A stretch of DNA of 64,000 nt from Anaerocolumna cellulosilytica. GTDB lineage: Bacteria; Bacillota; Clostridia; Lachnospirales; Lachnospiraceae. Positions 54,587-63,276 of the stretch are shown one piece after another. Each line of letters opens with the position of its first letter. Within the stretch, counting starts at the first letter, position 1. The stretch is from the NCBI RefSeq assembly GCF_014218335.1, contig NZ_AP023367.1, positions 4,335,501-4,399,500 of the forward strand, in the 5' to 3' direction. The notes under the pieces were generated by a model. The model worked only from the letters and a program-made list of their open reading frames with translations. It was not told the DNA's origin and ran no database searches. A program made the translations under genes and the position numbers.

Positions 54587-55582
54587 CTAAAACAGGGTAT
54601 AATCTTTACTGTAGATACTTACCAGTTTATTTACTAATAGAATCGTTACAAAACACAATACTGACTGGTATAAACCGGCAGCGGCAGACATACCGAAATC
54701 ATTATTACTAATTAAAGCACGGAAGGTTAAAGTATCTATAACATCGGTGTAATTATAAAGCACACCATTATTTCCGACCAGGTTGTAAAACATATCAAAA
54801 TTACCTTTAAAAATTCCACCTACCGCTAATAAGAAGAGTATCACCACCGTAGGCATCATAAGTGGTATAGTTATTTTAAAAATACGCTGGAAGACATTAG
54901 CACCGTCTATAGAAGCTGCCTCATAGATTGAAGTGTCAATCCCCATAATGGCTGCCAGATACATAACCGAACCATACCCTACTCCCTTCCAGGCTCCAAA
55001 CAAGGTTAAAATAATCGGCCACACGGTTCCTGTTGTATAGAAATTAATTTTTTCTCCTCCAAGCTTTTCAATAATACTGTTTATTACCCCATAATCAAAG
55101 CTTAGCAAGTTAAAAGCAATGACCGACACAATAACCCAAGATATAAAATAGGGGAGAAACATTATAGATTGAGATATCTTTTTAAAATGTTTATTTTTCA
55201 CTTCTGTCAAAAGAACTGCTACCGTTATCTGAAGACAAGTATTAAAAGCAATAAAGAGAAGGTTGTATAAGACAGTATTTTTTGTTACCAACAGTGCCTG
55301 CCCTGATTTAAAGAAGAATTCAAAATTCTTTAAGCCGTTCCATGGGCTGTTAAATATACCGCCTGCATAGCTATATTTTTTGAAAGCAAGGATAACTCCC
55401 CCCATTGGAATATAACTAAATACTAAGGTATACAATAGAGCCGGAAGCAGCATCAACAGAAAAACCCGGTATTTCACCAGCTTATAACAAAAGCCATTCT
55501 GTTTCTTTCTTCTTGTTTTTGTATATGTATTTTTTGCATTTGATTCCTTTAAAGCGGAGAGTTGGACGTTTTTACTTTTCAT
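54587..55582 (-). CDS. Carbohydrate ABC transporter permease, LplB type
   Basis: A 331-residue permease with six helices and an EAA loop (GIDTSIYEAASIDGANVFQRIFKITIPLMMPT). It pairs with the downstream permease. The start at 55582 lies after GAAAGGA; an alternative ATG at 55612 has a weaker site. It follows the lacI gene by less than 50 bases, so regulator and transporter are one transcript. Confidence 0.9.
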   Translation of the reverse strand: MKSKNVQLSALKESNAKNTYTKTRRKKQNGFCYKLVKYRVFLLMLLPALLYTLVFSYIPMGGVILAFKKYSYAGGIFNSPWNGLKNFEFFFKSGQALLVTKNTVLYNLLFIAFNTCLQITVAVLLTEVKNKHFKKISQSIMFLPYFISWVIVSVIAFNLLSFDYGVINSIIEKLGGEKINFYTTGTVWPIILTLFGAWKGVGYGSVMYLAAIMGIDTSIYEAASIDGANVFQRIFKITIPLMMPTVVILFLLAVGGIFKGNFDMFYNLVGNNGVLYNYTDVIDTLTFRALISNNDFGMSAAAGLYQSVLCFVTILLVNKLVSIYSKDYTLF

Positions 55583-55626
55583 AATTGCAGAGTCCTTTCT
55601 ATTTTTTCTCATAACAATGAGTTTTC

Positions 55627-56673
55627 CTAAGTGGAGCGTCTTAAATGTATCTCATAATCCAGAATGGTTTTATATCTGCTGCTAGTTCCTTCTATCAGAT
55701 CAATGAGTCGCTTTCCTGCCACTGTTCCCAGTTCTTCCGCTTTAAAACCAATAGCAGTAACTGGTGGATTATTCGTCTCTAAATAAATACTGTCGTAAAA
55801 AGACGCTACTTTGATATCTCTAGGTATCACATACCCTTCCTCCAAAAGCATGGACAATACCCTGCCGCAGATGACATCATCCGTACAAACAATACATTCC
55901 GATTGGCGTTTAAGAATATATCGAACCGCCTGTTCCACAAAAACCGCACTGTTACAATCAGAAAATATCATATCCTGTTCAATTGATATTCCGTATCTTC
56001 TTAATGCATTAAAATATCCCTCACATCGAAATCGGTTAACCATATGATTTAAATCCCCTGCAATTAAAGCGATTCGTTTCACCCCATCTGCTAAAAGGAG
56101 GGACGTTAATTTTTCACATGCCTCCATATGATTATTATCAATTTGAACTATAGTATCATCTTCACTGGAACCAATTAGTAAAAACGGCATCTCTCTTTGC
56201 TTAAGGTAAGCCGTCGCCATGTCATTGGTTAAGTTTCTGGTAAGGATAATTCCATCCACCTTTTTATTTTCCACCAGTCGCTTTAACAGATTAATATCAT
56301 TTTCTTTTACTGTAGTTACCACCACATCATAATTAAGAGCTGCTGCTACTTCACATACCCCAAGAAGACAGCGTTGAAAAAACGGTGTATTACGTACATT
56401 GTCATCAGCCGGGAATGCAACCCCTACATTGTAGGTTTTCAAACTAGCTAAACCTCTAAGAAAGGAATTGGGGTTGTAATTATGTTTTTCAATGCATTCC
56501 ATAACACGCTGTACCGTTTCCCTGCCAATGCGTCCCTTTCCAGATATAGCTCTGGATACGGTGGTTTTTGATACCCCCAATTCCTCAGCAATATCCGATA
56601 TGGTAAGCCTTTCTACTTTTGATGCTCTGCCAGCTGAAAAAGTACTTTTACTGGTTTTATCCTGCTCTACCAT
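55627..56673 (-). CDS. LacI family transcriptional regulator
   Basis: A 348-residue regulator. The helix-turn-helix (LTISDIAEELGVSKTTVSRAISGKGRIGRETVQRVMECIE) is at residues of about 18-57, then the sugar-binding domain. It most likely controls the importer and galactan genes downstream, lifting repression when an oligosaccharide binds. ATG at 56673 follows GCAGGTG; a TTG at 56718 would add 15 residues. Two TTGCGCAA sites lie in its promoter region. Confidence 0.9.
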   Translation of the reverse strand: MVEQDKTSKSTFSAGRASKVERLTISDIAEELGVSKTTVSRAISGKGRIGRETVQRVMECIEKHNYNPNSFLRGLASLKTYNVGVAFPADDNVRNTPFFQRCLLGVCEVAAALNYDVVVTTVKENDINLLKRLVENKKVDGIILTRNLTNDMATAYLKQREMPFLLIGSSEDDTIVQIDNNHMEACEKLTSLLLADGVKRIALIAGDLNHMVNRFRCEGYFNALRRYGISIEQDMIFSDCNSAVFVEQAVRYILKRQSECIVCTDDVICGRVLSMLLEEGYVIPRDIKVASFYDSIYLETNNPPVTAIGFKAEELGTVAGKRLIDLIEGTSSRYKTILDYEIHLRRST

Positions 56674-56848
56674 AGATGCACCTGCTGCAATACCATTTTT
56701 AACGGCTGTATTGCACAATCCTTTCCGTCAAGTTGCTCAATCTTTTGTTCTAAAATAATTATATCATTATGCATTATTATTTCAATTATCTAAATTTATA
56801 TATTATTTTCATGAATATTGTACAAATTATATATTTTTATTTATTTTT

Positions 56849-56868
56849 TTGCGCAACTAATTGCGCAA
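56849..56868. promoter_or_regulatory. Twin TTGCGCAA sites, candidate LacI operators
   Basis: Two perfect TTGCGCAA palindromes (56849-56856 and 56861-56868), 12 bases apart centre to centre. They overlap a possible -35 region for the lacI gene, with TATAAT about 19 bases further on the minus strand. Autoregulation is likely. Confidence 0.55.
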
Positions 56869-56941
56869 CTTATATTTATTAATCTATTTAGAACCTAAAA
56901 TACTTTTCAGACTGACTCAGCCATAAGTATTATTGGACAAC

Positions 56942-57025
56942 AAAAAAGGTTATATTATATTAAAGCTTTGATGACTGGACTTATATTCTTACAATCCAAC
57001 ATCAATTTTAAAATAATATAACCTT
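56942..57025 (-). terminator. Terminator of the HD-domain gene
   Basis: A perfect 13-bp repeat AAGGTTATATTAT (56946-56958) with its complement at 57013-57025; the minus strand continues TTTTTTG. The loop is long (about 54 bases) and may fold itself. Confidence 0.65.
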
Positions 57026-57038
57026 ATATATTTATGAT

Positions 57039-57536
57039 TTATCTAGCCTTTCCAAAGCATTGCTCAAGAATCTTAAAACCTGCTTTGGTTTTAAAAATCT
57101 TTTCTTTTACATTCTGTATGACAGCGGCAGAGGACTTATCTTCGTCTAAATTAACCAAAAAGTCTGCTTCTACAAGTATCTGGTAATCAAGTCCGTCTAT
57201 CGTATGATAGGTATGATGATGTCCAATTAAAAAGCATACTCGGTCAATAAAATCTTCTTCATACCCCAATCTCTTAAGCATTGGTCTTGCAATACCAGGT
57301 CCTTCTATCTGCTGATATGTTCCTGCACTGCTGTTGTATTTTTCTTCACTGATTTTAATACCGATATCATGAACTACCGCAGTAACTTCAAGTATTTCCT
57401 GCATAGTTTCTTCTAGCTGTTCCAATTCACCTATGGTTTTTGCATAAGCATACACTTTAAGAAAATGGTTTATCCGGCGGATATCACCGGTGTAGTATTC
57501 TATCATTGCTTCTATTACTTTTCCTATTTTCTTCAT
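57039..57536 (-). CDS. HD domain-containing phosphohydrolase
   Basis: A 165-residue protein with the metal-binding HD motif VVHDIGI near residue 55, an upstream His (INHFLKVYAYAK) and later His pair (FLIGHHHTYHTIDG). These are the ligands of HD-type phosphohydrolases. It is cytoplasmic; the substrate, a nucleotide or cyclic nucleotide, is unknown. Its leader has the extended GGAAAGGGCAT site seen at other loci. Confidence 0.85.
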   Translation of the reverse strand: MKKIGKVIEAMIEYYTGDIRRINHFLKVYAYAKTIGELEQLEETMQEILEVTAVVHDIGIKISEEKYNSSAGTYQQIEGPGIARPMLKRLGYEEDFIDRVCFLIGHHHTYHTIDGLDYQILVEADFLVNLDEDKSSAAVIQNVKEKIFKTKAGFKILEQCFGKAR

Positions 57537-57607
57537 ATAAATAACTATGCCCTTTCCGATATATGCCTGCCAACCAACTTGATACTGTTACTACAAACCC
57601 ATACTAT

Positions 57608-58372
57608 TTACTTAAACAAATTATTTACCGGTATGTTATAGCTGATTGCCTTTGAACCGAAATAATTAGAATTATCTTCCTTCTCCTCTTCTTCCTTATC
57701 TTCGAAGAAGGTTTCTAAAAATTTCAGATAATCATCGTAGGTAAATAACTCTATCAGGTCTGCTTGTGTAGTCTCTGTTTCAGTTTCAGAAGTTCCGGTA
57801 ATCAGATTGCTTTTAATTTGGGCAGTGCTTTGTAAGGTGGCGGAATAATTTCCGACTGCTACCGTAACATTTCCGGCACTTACTCCTTGATTCATATAGC
57901 CTGTAACCTTCTTAACATAATTTTGAGTTTCCTCAAAAGGCGGAATACCACCGTATTTTGATACATTTCCCATACCTGCGTTATATGCAGCAAGAGCCAG
58001 ACTGGTATTACCGTTGTATTTATTCAGTAATTCAGAAATATATTTGGCACCGCCCATAATATTCTGCTCTGCATCAAATGAGTCCGTTACACCAAGATAT
58101 TCTGCGGTTGCAGGCATAAGCTGCATAACTCCCTGTGCTCCGCTTCTTGATACTGCATTGGCATTATAGCCTGATTCAGCTTTGCCAATGGCTTTTAGCA
58201 GATTTTCTGATACATTGTATTTTTTAGCTGCTTCTGCAAAGATTTGATCCATGGATTTGGTTTCACCTAAATAGGATGCAAAATCTCCCTTTGCGCTCTT
58301 ATTTTTTTGCTCCGTATTTACACTTATGGCATTATTCTTGTTTACATTACTTATCCCGTTGATTGCTGACAT
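57608..58372 (-). CDS. Lytic transglycosylase (SLT domain) protein
   Basis: A 254-residue protein with an SLT domain from about residue 40 to 150. The catalytic Glu is in LKAIGKAESGYNANAVSRSGAQGVMQLMP. It cleaves peptidoglycan glycan strands. It has no classical signal peptide, and its N-terminus (SAINGISNVNKNN) resembles flagellar or secreted rod-type proteins, so export may be by a flagellar route; this is inference. AAGGAG lies five bases before the ATG at 58372. The frame open to 58453 is not used. Confidence 0.85.
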   Translation of the reverse strand: MSAINGISNVNKNNAISVNTEQKNKSAKGDFASYLGETKSMDQIFAEAAKKYNVSENLLKAIGKAESGYNANAVSRSGAQGVMQLMPATAEYLGVTDSFDAEQNIMGGAKYISELLNKYNGNTSLALAAYNAGMGNVSKYGGIPPFEETQNYVKKVTGYMNQGVSAGNVTVAVGNYSATLQSTAQIKSNLITGTSETETETTQADLIELFTYDDYLKFLETFFEDKEEEEKEDNSNYFGSKAISYNIPVNNLFK

Positions 58373-58383
58373 CTTTTTCTCCT

Positions 58384-58490
58384 TAGGTTCTTGACTGTAC
58401 TCCCAGAGCCGATATGCACAGGAATACAAGGTTTTTCGCAAGTTTAAGAACAATTCATAAAAGTATTATAACCTATACAGGGCAAAGAGT
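58384..58490 (-). promoter_or_regulatory. Promoter and candidate structured leader of lytic transglycosylase gene
   Basis: On the minus strand TTGCAC and TATAAT (18-base spacer, about 58464-58493) form a promoter. The transcript then has GTTCTT/AAGAAC closing a helix and an inner GTATTCC/GGGAGTAC stem just ahead of the ribosome binding site. No known riboswitch was matched. Confidence 0.35.
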
Positions 58491-58636
58491 GCAAGTAAAA
58501 ATCCTTAGGTATTATGTCATATCTCGTATACAGCTTCTTTTCCTATCCTATAAAAATCTGTACCCTCTAGTTCTTCTACCTCTCCATTCTCTGTATACGT
58601 TCTGCCAGCCCTCAAATCCGATCTCTCCATATTTCC

Positions 58637-59986
58637 CTAGCTTTCCCACACTATAACTCCTGTTGCAATGGAATTCTTAGTAACTACTATCTCTGTGTTG
58701 CAGCCTTTCATTCTAAGACAGACCGGTATATCTTCATTGGTTCGGTTTAACAATACTACTACAATTGAATCATCTGGATTTTTAAAAGCAGTCAGTTCTA
58801 ATTTATCTGTATAACTCGTATGCGCAATCCGTTTTGCATTTTTTTTAATATACTTGCTAAAATGTCCAATGTAATCAAAGGATAGCTTAATTTCATACTT
58901 GTCATTATTCGTATCTATCATAATAGGTGCATCACAAAAATTATTAACATGATTGGGACCGCCCTTTTCATCCAAAAAAATATTCCAGTCCATAAAGCCA
59001 GTCATACCGGCATTGATATTTCCGATCATATCATGGGCATACATCTGCGCATTTCTTAATTGGTCTTTGTCAAAGCGGCTATACTCCACACAACCTTCCG
59101 TAAAAATCAGCTCTTTTTCAGGAAATGCTTCCTTTGTTAAGCCAATTGCTTCAAAATGATCCCCGGTGTACCAGTGAAAAGCAATTCCATCAATCATTGG
59201 TTCCGTATCCTTATCTATGACTGCCATCGCCCGTTCATACAACCGTTCTTTATTGTGATCCCAGATATTTATCTTTATCCGGTTCAAATGATGCTTTTTC
59301 AACGCTTTATATAAGTAATCCCTTAAGAACTCCTTTTCCTCCTCACCAGAATAAATGCAGGAATCCCAGGTCTGGACTGCCTCCGGCTCGTTTTGAATGG
59401 TAATACGGTTTACTAAAAAACCTTTTTTCTCGTATTCTTTTATATAACGGCAGATATACTCTGCCCAAAATTCCTTGTATTCCTCCTTTAATTTTCCCCC
59501 ATGGTTCCTGTCTTCATTGGTTTTCATAAAAGCTGGTGGCGACCAAGGGGATAGCATTAAGTCAAACGCTTCTCCTCGTTCCTCTCTTGCAGCCCTTAAC
59601 AGAGGCAGGATATATTCTTCCTCCTGCTGTAAGGAAAAAGACTTCATCTCCTTATCCTCTGCGTTCTCCATGGCACTATAATTCTTTAGGGAAAAGTCAC
59701 AGCTATCAAGATGCGTGCGTATCATAGAATAGCGATTACCCTCTACTCCAAAATACAGTTTTATAACCTCTGACTGCTTTTCCTGTGAAAGCTTTGAAAA
59801 AGCATACCCGGCGGCTTCTGTAACAGCACCACCAAACCCTAACATAGTCTGGTAAGTACGTTCCGTATACACATTAACAACGTTCATTGCCGCACCTTTA
59901 TCAACTGTAAGAGGTATTGTCTGCTTCTTTGTTACTTTTTTATTCCCTTCATACGTCGTTATAAAAAATTCCATTGCTGCACCCAT
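58637..59986 (-). CDS. Glycoside hydrolase family 30 protein
   Basis: A 449-residue GH30 enzyme. The acid/base Glu lies in RITIQNEPEA (about residue 195) and the nucleophile Glu in LIFTEGCVEYS (about 300). GH30 includes beta-1,6-glucanases, beta-glucosidases, xylanases and galactanases. The subfamily is not clear. It has no signal peptide, so it should act on imported oligosaccharides. The start at 59986 is nine bases after AAAGGGGG. It lies 49 bases after the GH94-like gene and is likely in one operon. Confidence 0.87.
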   Translation of the reverse strand: MGAAMEFFITTYEGNKKVTKKQTIPLTVDKGAAMNVVNVYTERTYQTMLGFGGAVTEAAGYAFSKLSQEKQSEVIKLYFGVEGNRYSMIRTHLDSCDFSLKNYSAMENAEDKEMKSFSLQQEEEYILPLLRAAREERGEAFDLMLSPWSPPAFMKTNEDRNHGGKLKEEYKEFWAEYICRYIKEYEKKGFLVNRITIQNEPEAVQTWDSCIYSGEEEKEFLRDYLYKALKKHHLNRIKINIWDHNKERLYERAMAVIDKDTEPMIDGIAFHWYTGDHFEAIGLTKEAFPEKELIFTEGCVEYSRFDKDQLRNAQMYAHDMIGNINAGMTGFMDWNIFLDEKGGPNHVNNFCDAPIMIDTNNDKYEIKLSFDYIGHFSKYIKKNAKRIAHTSYTDKLELTAFKNPDDSIVVVLLNRTNEDIPVCLRMKGCNTEIVVTKNSIATGVIVWES

Positions 59987-60034
59987 AGTATGCAACCCCC
60001 TTTTATTATGAATTACTACAATTTAGTAACTGTT

Positions 60035-63000
60035 TTATTCTAATATAACCATTAGTTCTCTTATCCTTCCATCTCTAACCTTTAACGCTCTCTCTCCTGT
60101 CAAAACCTTTCCTCTTACACATTCACCTTCCGGCAGAAGAATTCTCTTAATAACGGCTTTATCTGCTCCAAAGGTCGCCTTTCTCCCTTTATTCTGGTAA
60201 GTTACTTTGCAACCAGAAAACAATATAAAGGAGACTTCTCCCCGTTCATCAAACATCCAGTCCGGCAGACGCGGTTTAAGATGCAAGACCAACTCACCAT
60301 TTTCTAATGTAAATATCTGGTTACCGGCAAATAGCTCAATCCACATAGAAAGAAGTTCAGTAGTAGAACCGCTAAGTCTGGCTACATAACCTCTGCCATG
60401 TACTTTCGTATCAGGATTGGCACTGGAGGCTATAAAGGAGGAATTCTCCAATATGCTTCTTCCATATTGCATAGGTGGTAAAAATGGAATTAGTGTGGTC
60501 TTAATTTCCTCAAAATATTCCTTATATAAGCCTGCTTTTAACAGTGCCAAAAGGTATTTATACTCCATGTGCAAAAAGATGCTCTCCCGTTCCAGCCATC
60601 CCGGAGTAAAAGCTCTGATTCTTCCATTCTCCATGGAGATATTCTCAAGAGACACTGAGGTTTTATACATTTTTAGTTTTTTGTCATATAGGTCACTGGT
60701 TTTCACCTTATAATGTAGTTCCCTTGCCAAATCCTTATCCTCTAATCCAGCCAGCAGCTTTGCAGGTCCTTCTAAAAATACTGGTAATACCTTTAGCCTA
60801 AATGCTTTTACCTTTGCTTTTACGAATCCGTTATAGCCAAGAACCGGCTCCTTTTTATGGTTGAGTACCGATGAAAATTCTACGGCTTCGTAGGTAAAAT
60901 ACGTGGGAACAATACCCTTTCCGTAAGTGCATGCCTTATCTATTCCCATCTGTACTTTGTTCAGAAAACGATTAAAAACGGCGGAAAGGAGACTGGTATC
61001 CGCTATGCAGGTTTCTCCTTTTAATCTGAATCTTACCTTTTCACGGAACTCTTCCCGCAAGGACGTCATTTTATCCCAATAGGCAAACTCCTCCAAACTT
61101 TCAAGTGCCTCCATTGTCTTTATAAGAAACTCATGAATCTCAAGCGGAAGCGGCAAGGAAGATTCTTTCTGTATCCAGGTACGAATGAATATAAGGAGAC
61201 GTTTTAATTCAAACGTTTCCGGCATTCCACTTCCAATCAGTCCCGGCAGACCATTCATAGCATCGTTCCAACCGGGCTTTCCGCCCTCCATCTCAATTCC
61301 CATCCCTTCCGGGTCAAGGGTGGTGAATTTAACCAGGGCTAACGTTACTAGTTTAACCATTAAGGTAGTTTCTATAATATTGCCCTTTTCATCCTTTAAC
61401 CAATTCGTACCGTTCTTATTAAAATCTGGTGTATTAAACTTTTCCTCGCCATGAATTACGGCACCGTATTGCCTTACCTGTTCTTTATAGATTACATACT
61501 TTTCACTTCTGGGCAGTACATAAGCACCACTGTCGTAAAAACGATAGGTGTTATCCTGAAATAAAAGCGCAATCATTTTGTCAGGATATATTTTTTGATA
61601 GTCTTCAATTAAATCCAAGGTATAATTCCAATGATCGCTCCAATAGCCCTCTCCAAAACCTGCCTCTATATTCTGATTACAAAAGGTAATGAGCTTTGCT
61701 ATAAATTCGTCATCACTAACACCTAAGCGTACTTGCTTATCTGCAAGATAGGCTGCTGCTTGCCCGGGCGTAAACGGCTGTTCTAGAAAAGCCTTCATTT
61801 TGTCAATACCCTGAATTACATTGGAGGTTATAAACTCTTCTGCTGCCTCCCTTGTTTCTTCTCTTATTTGAAACGTGGAAGGCCTTACTTCCAATGGGTT
61901 ATACCCATCTATCTGAAGCAGGTTGTAGAAGGTTTTTATATTAAAGCTGTCCATATCCTTATGAAAGAATACATCATTTCTTCGGTTCTGGCAGACATCT
62001 CTGAAGTTGCCGTTCCCTTGGGAATAATATTCACCAGCTATGGAAAAAAAGTTATAATCCCGTTCCGGGTCTCCATGCTTTCTGCTAAATAGATGGATAA
62101 CTGCTTTAGTATCTCCCTCTTTAAATATATAAGGATATCCGCCTCTTAAAAAGTTGTCAAGATAACATTGTTTTACATATTGGTCAAATACAGAAACTGC
62201 CGTATGGGTATCTACATCCTGCGTAAGTTCTTTAACAATCTCCTCTGCTCTTTGTTCCTTTTCATCAAAGTATCCGTCAATACAAAAATGGATGCTGTTC
62301 TTTATAATCTGTTCCGGTGTACGAGAATAGCCTGTCAAGGTAGAGAAACGACAAATCTCACCGGGTTTTAACGAAGTCTTCACCGGCGTAAAACCACAAG
62401 GTATCTTATTAGCATAGCACTGTTCCTGTTTTAATACGCCTGCTAATCCCTCTTCTAAAAAGCATACAGGATAAAGCAAAGAAGTTTCTTGTCCAAAGAT
62501 AACTTCCCCATCATAAATAACAGGTAAAATACTGCCCTCTTTCACCGTCAGATAATAATAGCCTCCCTCTATTTCATCCACTTTAGCAGAATCGTCACTG
62601 GTTGCACGTAGTGTATAGTAAGGAATTGTATCTCTATGTTTAATCTCCGTCCAGCTCTTTAGCAGATTGGACATTTCTTTAAAATCCCCATTTTTAATCC
62701 CGTATGGAATAATTTTAGGAAGTCCGTCAAGGAGTTCAATGTCCTTTTCTTCCTCACTGATATTTTCAAGCTCTACCTTCCTTACCAGTCCCCCCACTGG
62801 CTCTTCTGGTAAGACATAATATGTAATGGTTATTCTCAAACCGTAATCTGCATTTGTCTCCTGAATCTTAAAGCTATTCTTGTTCATGTACATAGTGCGT
62901 TCTGTCTTTAGTAAACTTGGAAAAAATGGTTCATAAAAAACCCCGTTACAGCGAATAAAGGTACGAAAACCTTTTACAGCGGTATTCTCATAAGCGGTAT

Positions 63001-63199
63001 TGGCAGGATTAAACTCCATAATGGCATTACTTTTATTATGTACTCCAAAACTGTTAATACCCTGTCCCCGGTTGGTATAATAGACCCATACAGGAATCCC
63101 CCGAATTCCTGCAAGTCCCGGCAGAAAACTAGAAAAAGCCGGTAATTTATCGTAATCCTCCATAACATAAGTTTCACCCTCTAAAAAATATCTTCTCAT
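60035..63199 (-). CDS. GH94-like disaccharide/oligosaccharide phosphorylase
   Basis: A 1054-residue protein of the inverting-phosphorylase type (GH94 and its relatives GH149 and GH161): an N-terminal beta-sandwich, a helical linker, then an (alpha/alpha)6 barrel. YWSDHWNYTLDLIEDY and KPGWNDAMNGLPG are present; the Asp near residue 646 in the latter fits the catalytic acid. It is longer than cellobiose phosphorylase (about 810), so specificity may differ. It would split a beta-glucoside with phosphate in the cytoplasm, saving ATP. The start at 63199 follows GGAAAGGGC; an ATG at 63223 is too close to that site. Confidence 0.75.
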   Translation of the reverse strand: MRRYFLEGETYVMEDYDKLPAFSSFLPGLAGIRGIPVWVYYTNRGQGINSFGVHNKSNAIMEFNPANTAYENTAVKGFRTFIRCNGVFYEPFFPSLLKTERTMYMNKNSFKIQETNADYGLRITITYYVLPEEPVGGLVRKVELENISEEEKDIELLDGLPKIIPYGIKNGDFKEMSNLLKSWTEIKHRDTIPYYTLRATSDDSAKVDEIEGGYYYLTVKEGSILPVIYDGEVIFGQETSLLYPVCFLEEGLAGVLKQEQCYANKIPCGFTPVKTSLKPGEICRFSTLTGYSRTPEQIIKNSIHFCIDGYFDEKEQRAEEIVKELTQDVDTHTAVSVFDQYVKQCYLDNFLRGGYPYIFKEGDTKAVIHLFSRKHGDPERDYNFFSIAGEYYSQGNGNFRDVCQNRRNDVFFHKDMDSFNIKTFYNLLQIDGYNPLEVRPSTFQIREETREAAEEFITSNVIQGIDKMKAFLEQPFTPGQAAAYLADKQVRLGVSDDEFIAKLITFCNQNIEAGFGEGYWSDHWNYTLDLIEDYQKIYPDKMIALLFQDNTYRFYDSGAYVLPRSEKYVIYKEQVRQYGAVIHGEEKFNTPDFNKNGTNWLKDEKGNIIETTLMVKLVTLALVKFTTLDPEGMGIEMEGGKPGWNDAMNGLPGLIGSGMPETFELKRLLIFIRTWIQKESSLPLPLEIHEFLIKTMEALESLEEFAYWDKMTSLREEFREKVRFRLKGETCIADTSLLSAVFNRFLNKVQMGIDKACTYGKGIVPTYFTYEAVEFSSVLNHKKEPVLGYNGFVKAKVKAFRLKVLPVFLEGPAKLLAGLEDKDLARELHYKVKTSDLYDKKLKMYKTSVSLENISMENGRIRAFTPGWLERESIFLHMEYKYLLALLKAGLYKEYFEEIKTTLIPFLPPMQYGRSILENSSFIASSANPDTKVHGRGYVARLSGSTTELLSMWIELFAGNQIFTLENGELVLHLKPRLPDWMFDERGEVSFILFSGCKVTYQNKGRKATFGADKAVIKRILLPEGECVRGKVLTGERALKVRDGRIRELMVILE

Positions 63200-63207
63200 A
63201 ATTATTA

Positions 63208-63246
63208 TCATGCCCTTTCCCATACCTGCAACCTTTAAGTTACAGG
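63208..63246 (-). promoter_or_regulatory. Stem-loop leader with extended Shine-Dalgarno
   Basis: Minus strand: CCTGTAAC pairs with GTTGCAGG (one G-U), then GGAAAGGGCATGATAATAATT and the ATG. It is the second good copy of the arrangement at 15770-15808. Confidence 0.5.
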
Positions 63247-63276
63247 CACAAATTTGCGTTTGGTACCTCTTCTTTA

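Larger units (their letters stand above)
56674..57038. other. Intergenic region, 365 bp
   Basis: The left part is the lacI promoter region with twin operator-like sites at 56849-56868. The right part holds the terminator of the HD-domain gene (56942-57025). The rest is A+T-rich. Confidence 0.5.

Noticed and set aside
58408-58415. GCCGATAT resembling a sigma-D -10 box
   Set aside because: It is on the wrong strand for the nearby gene and no TAAA lies at the right distance.
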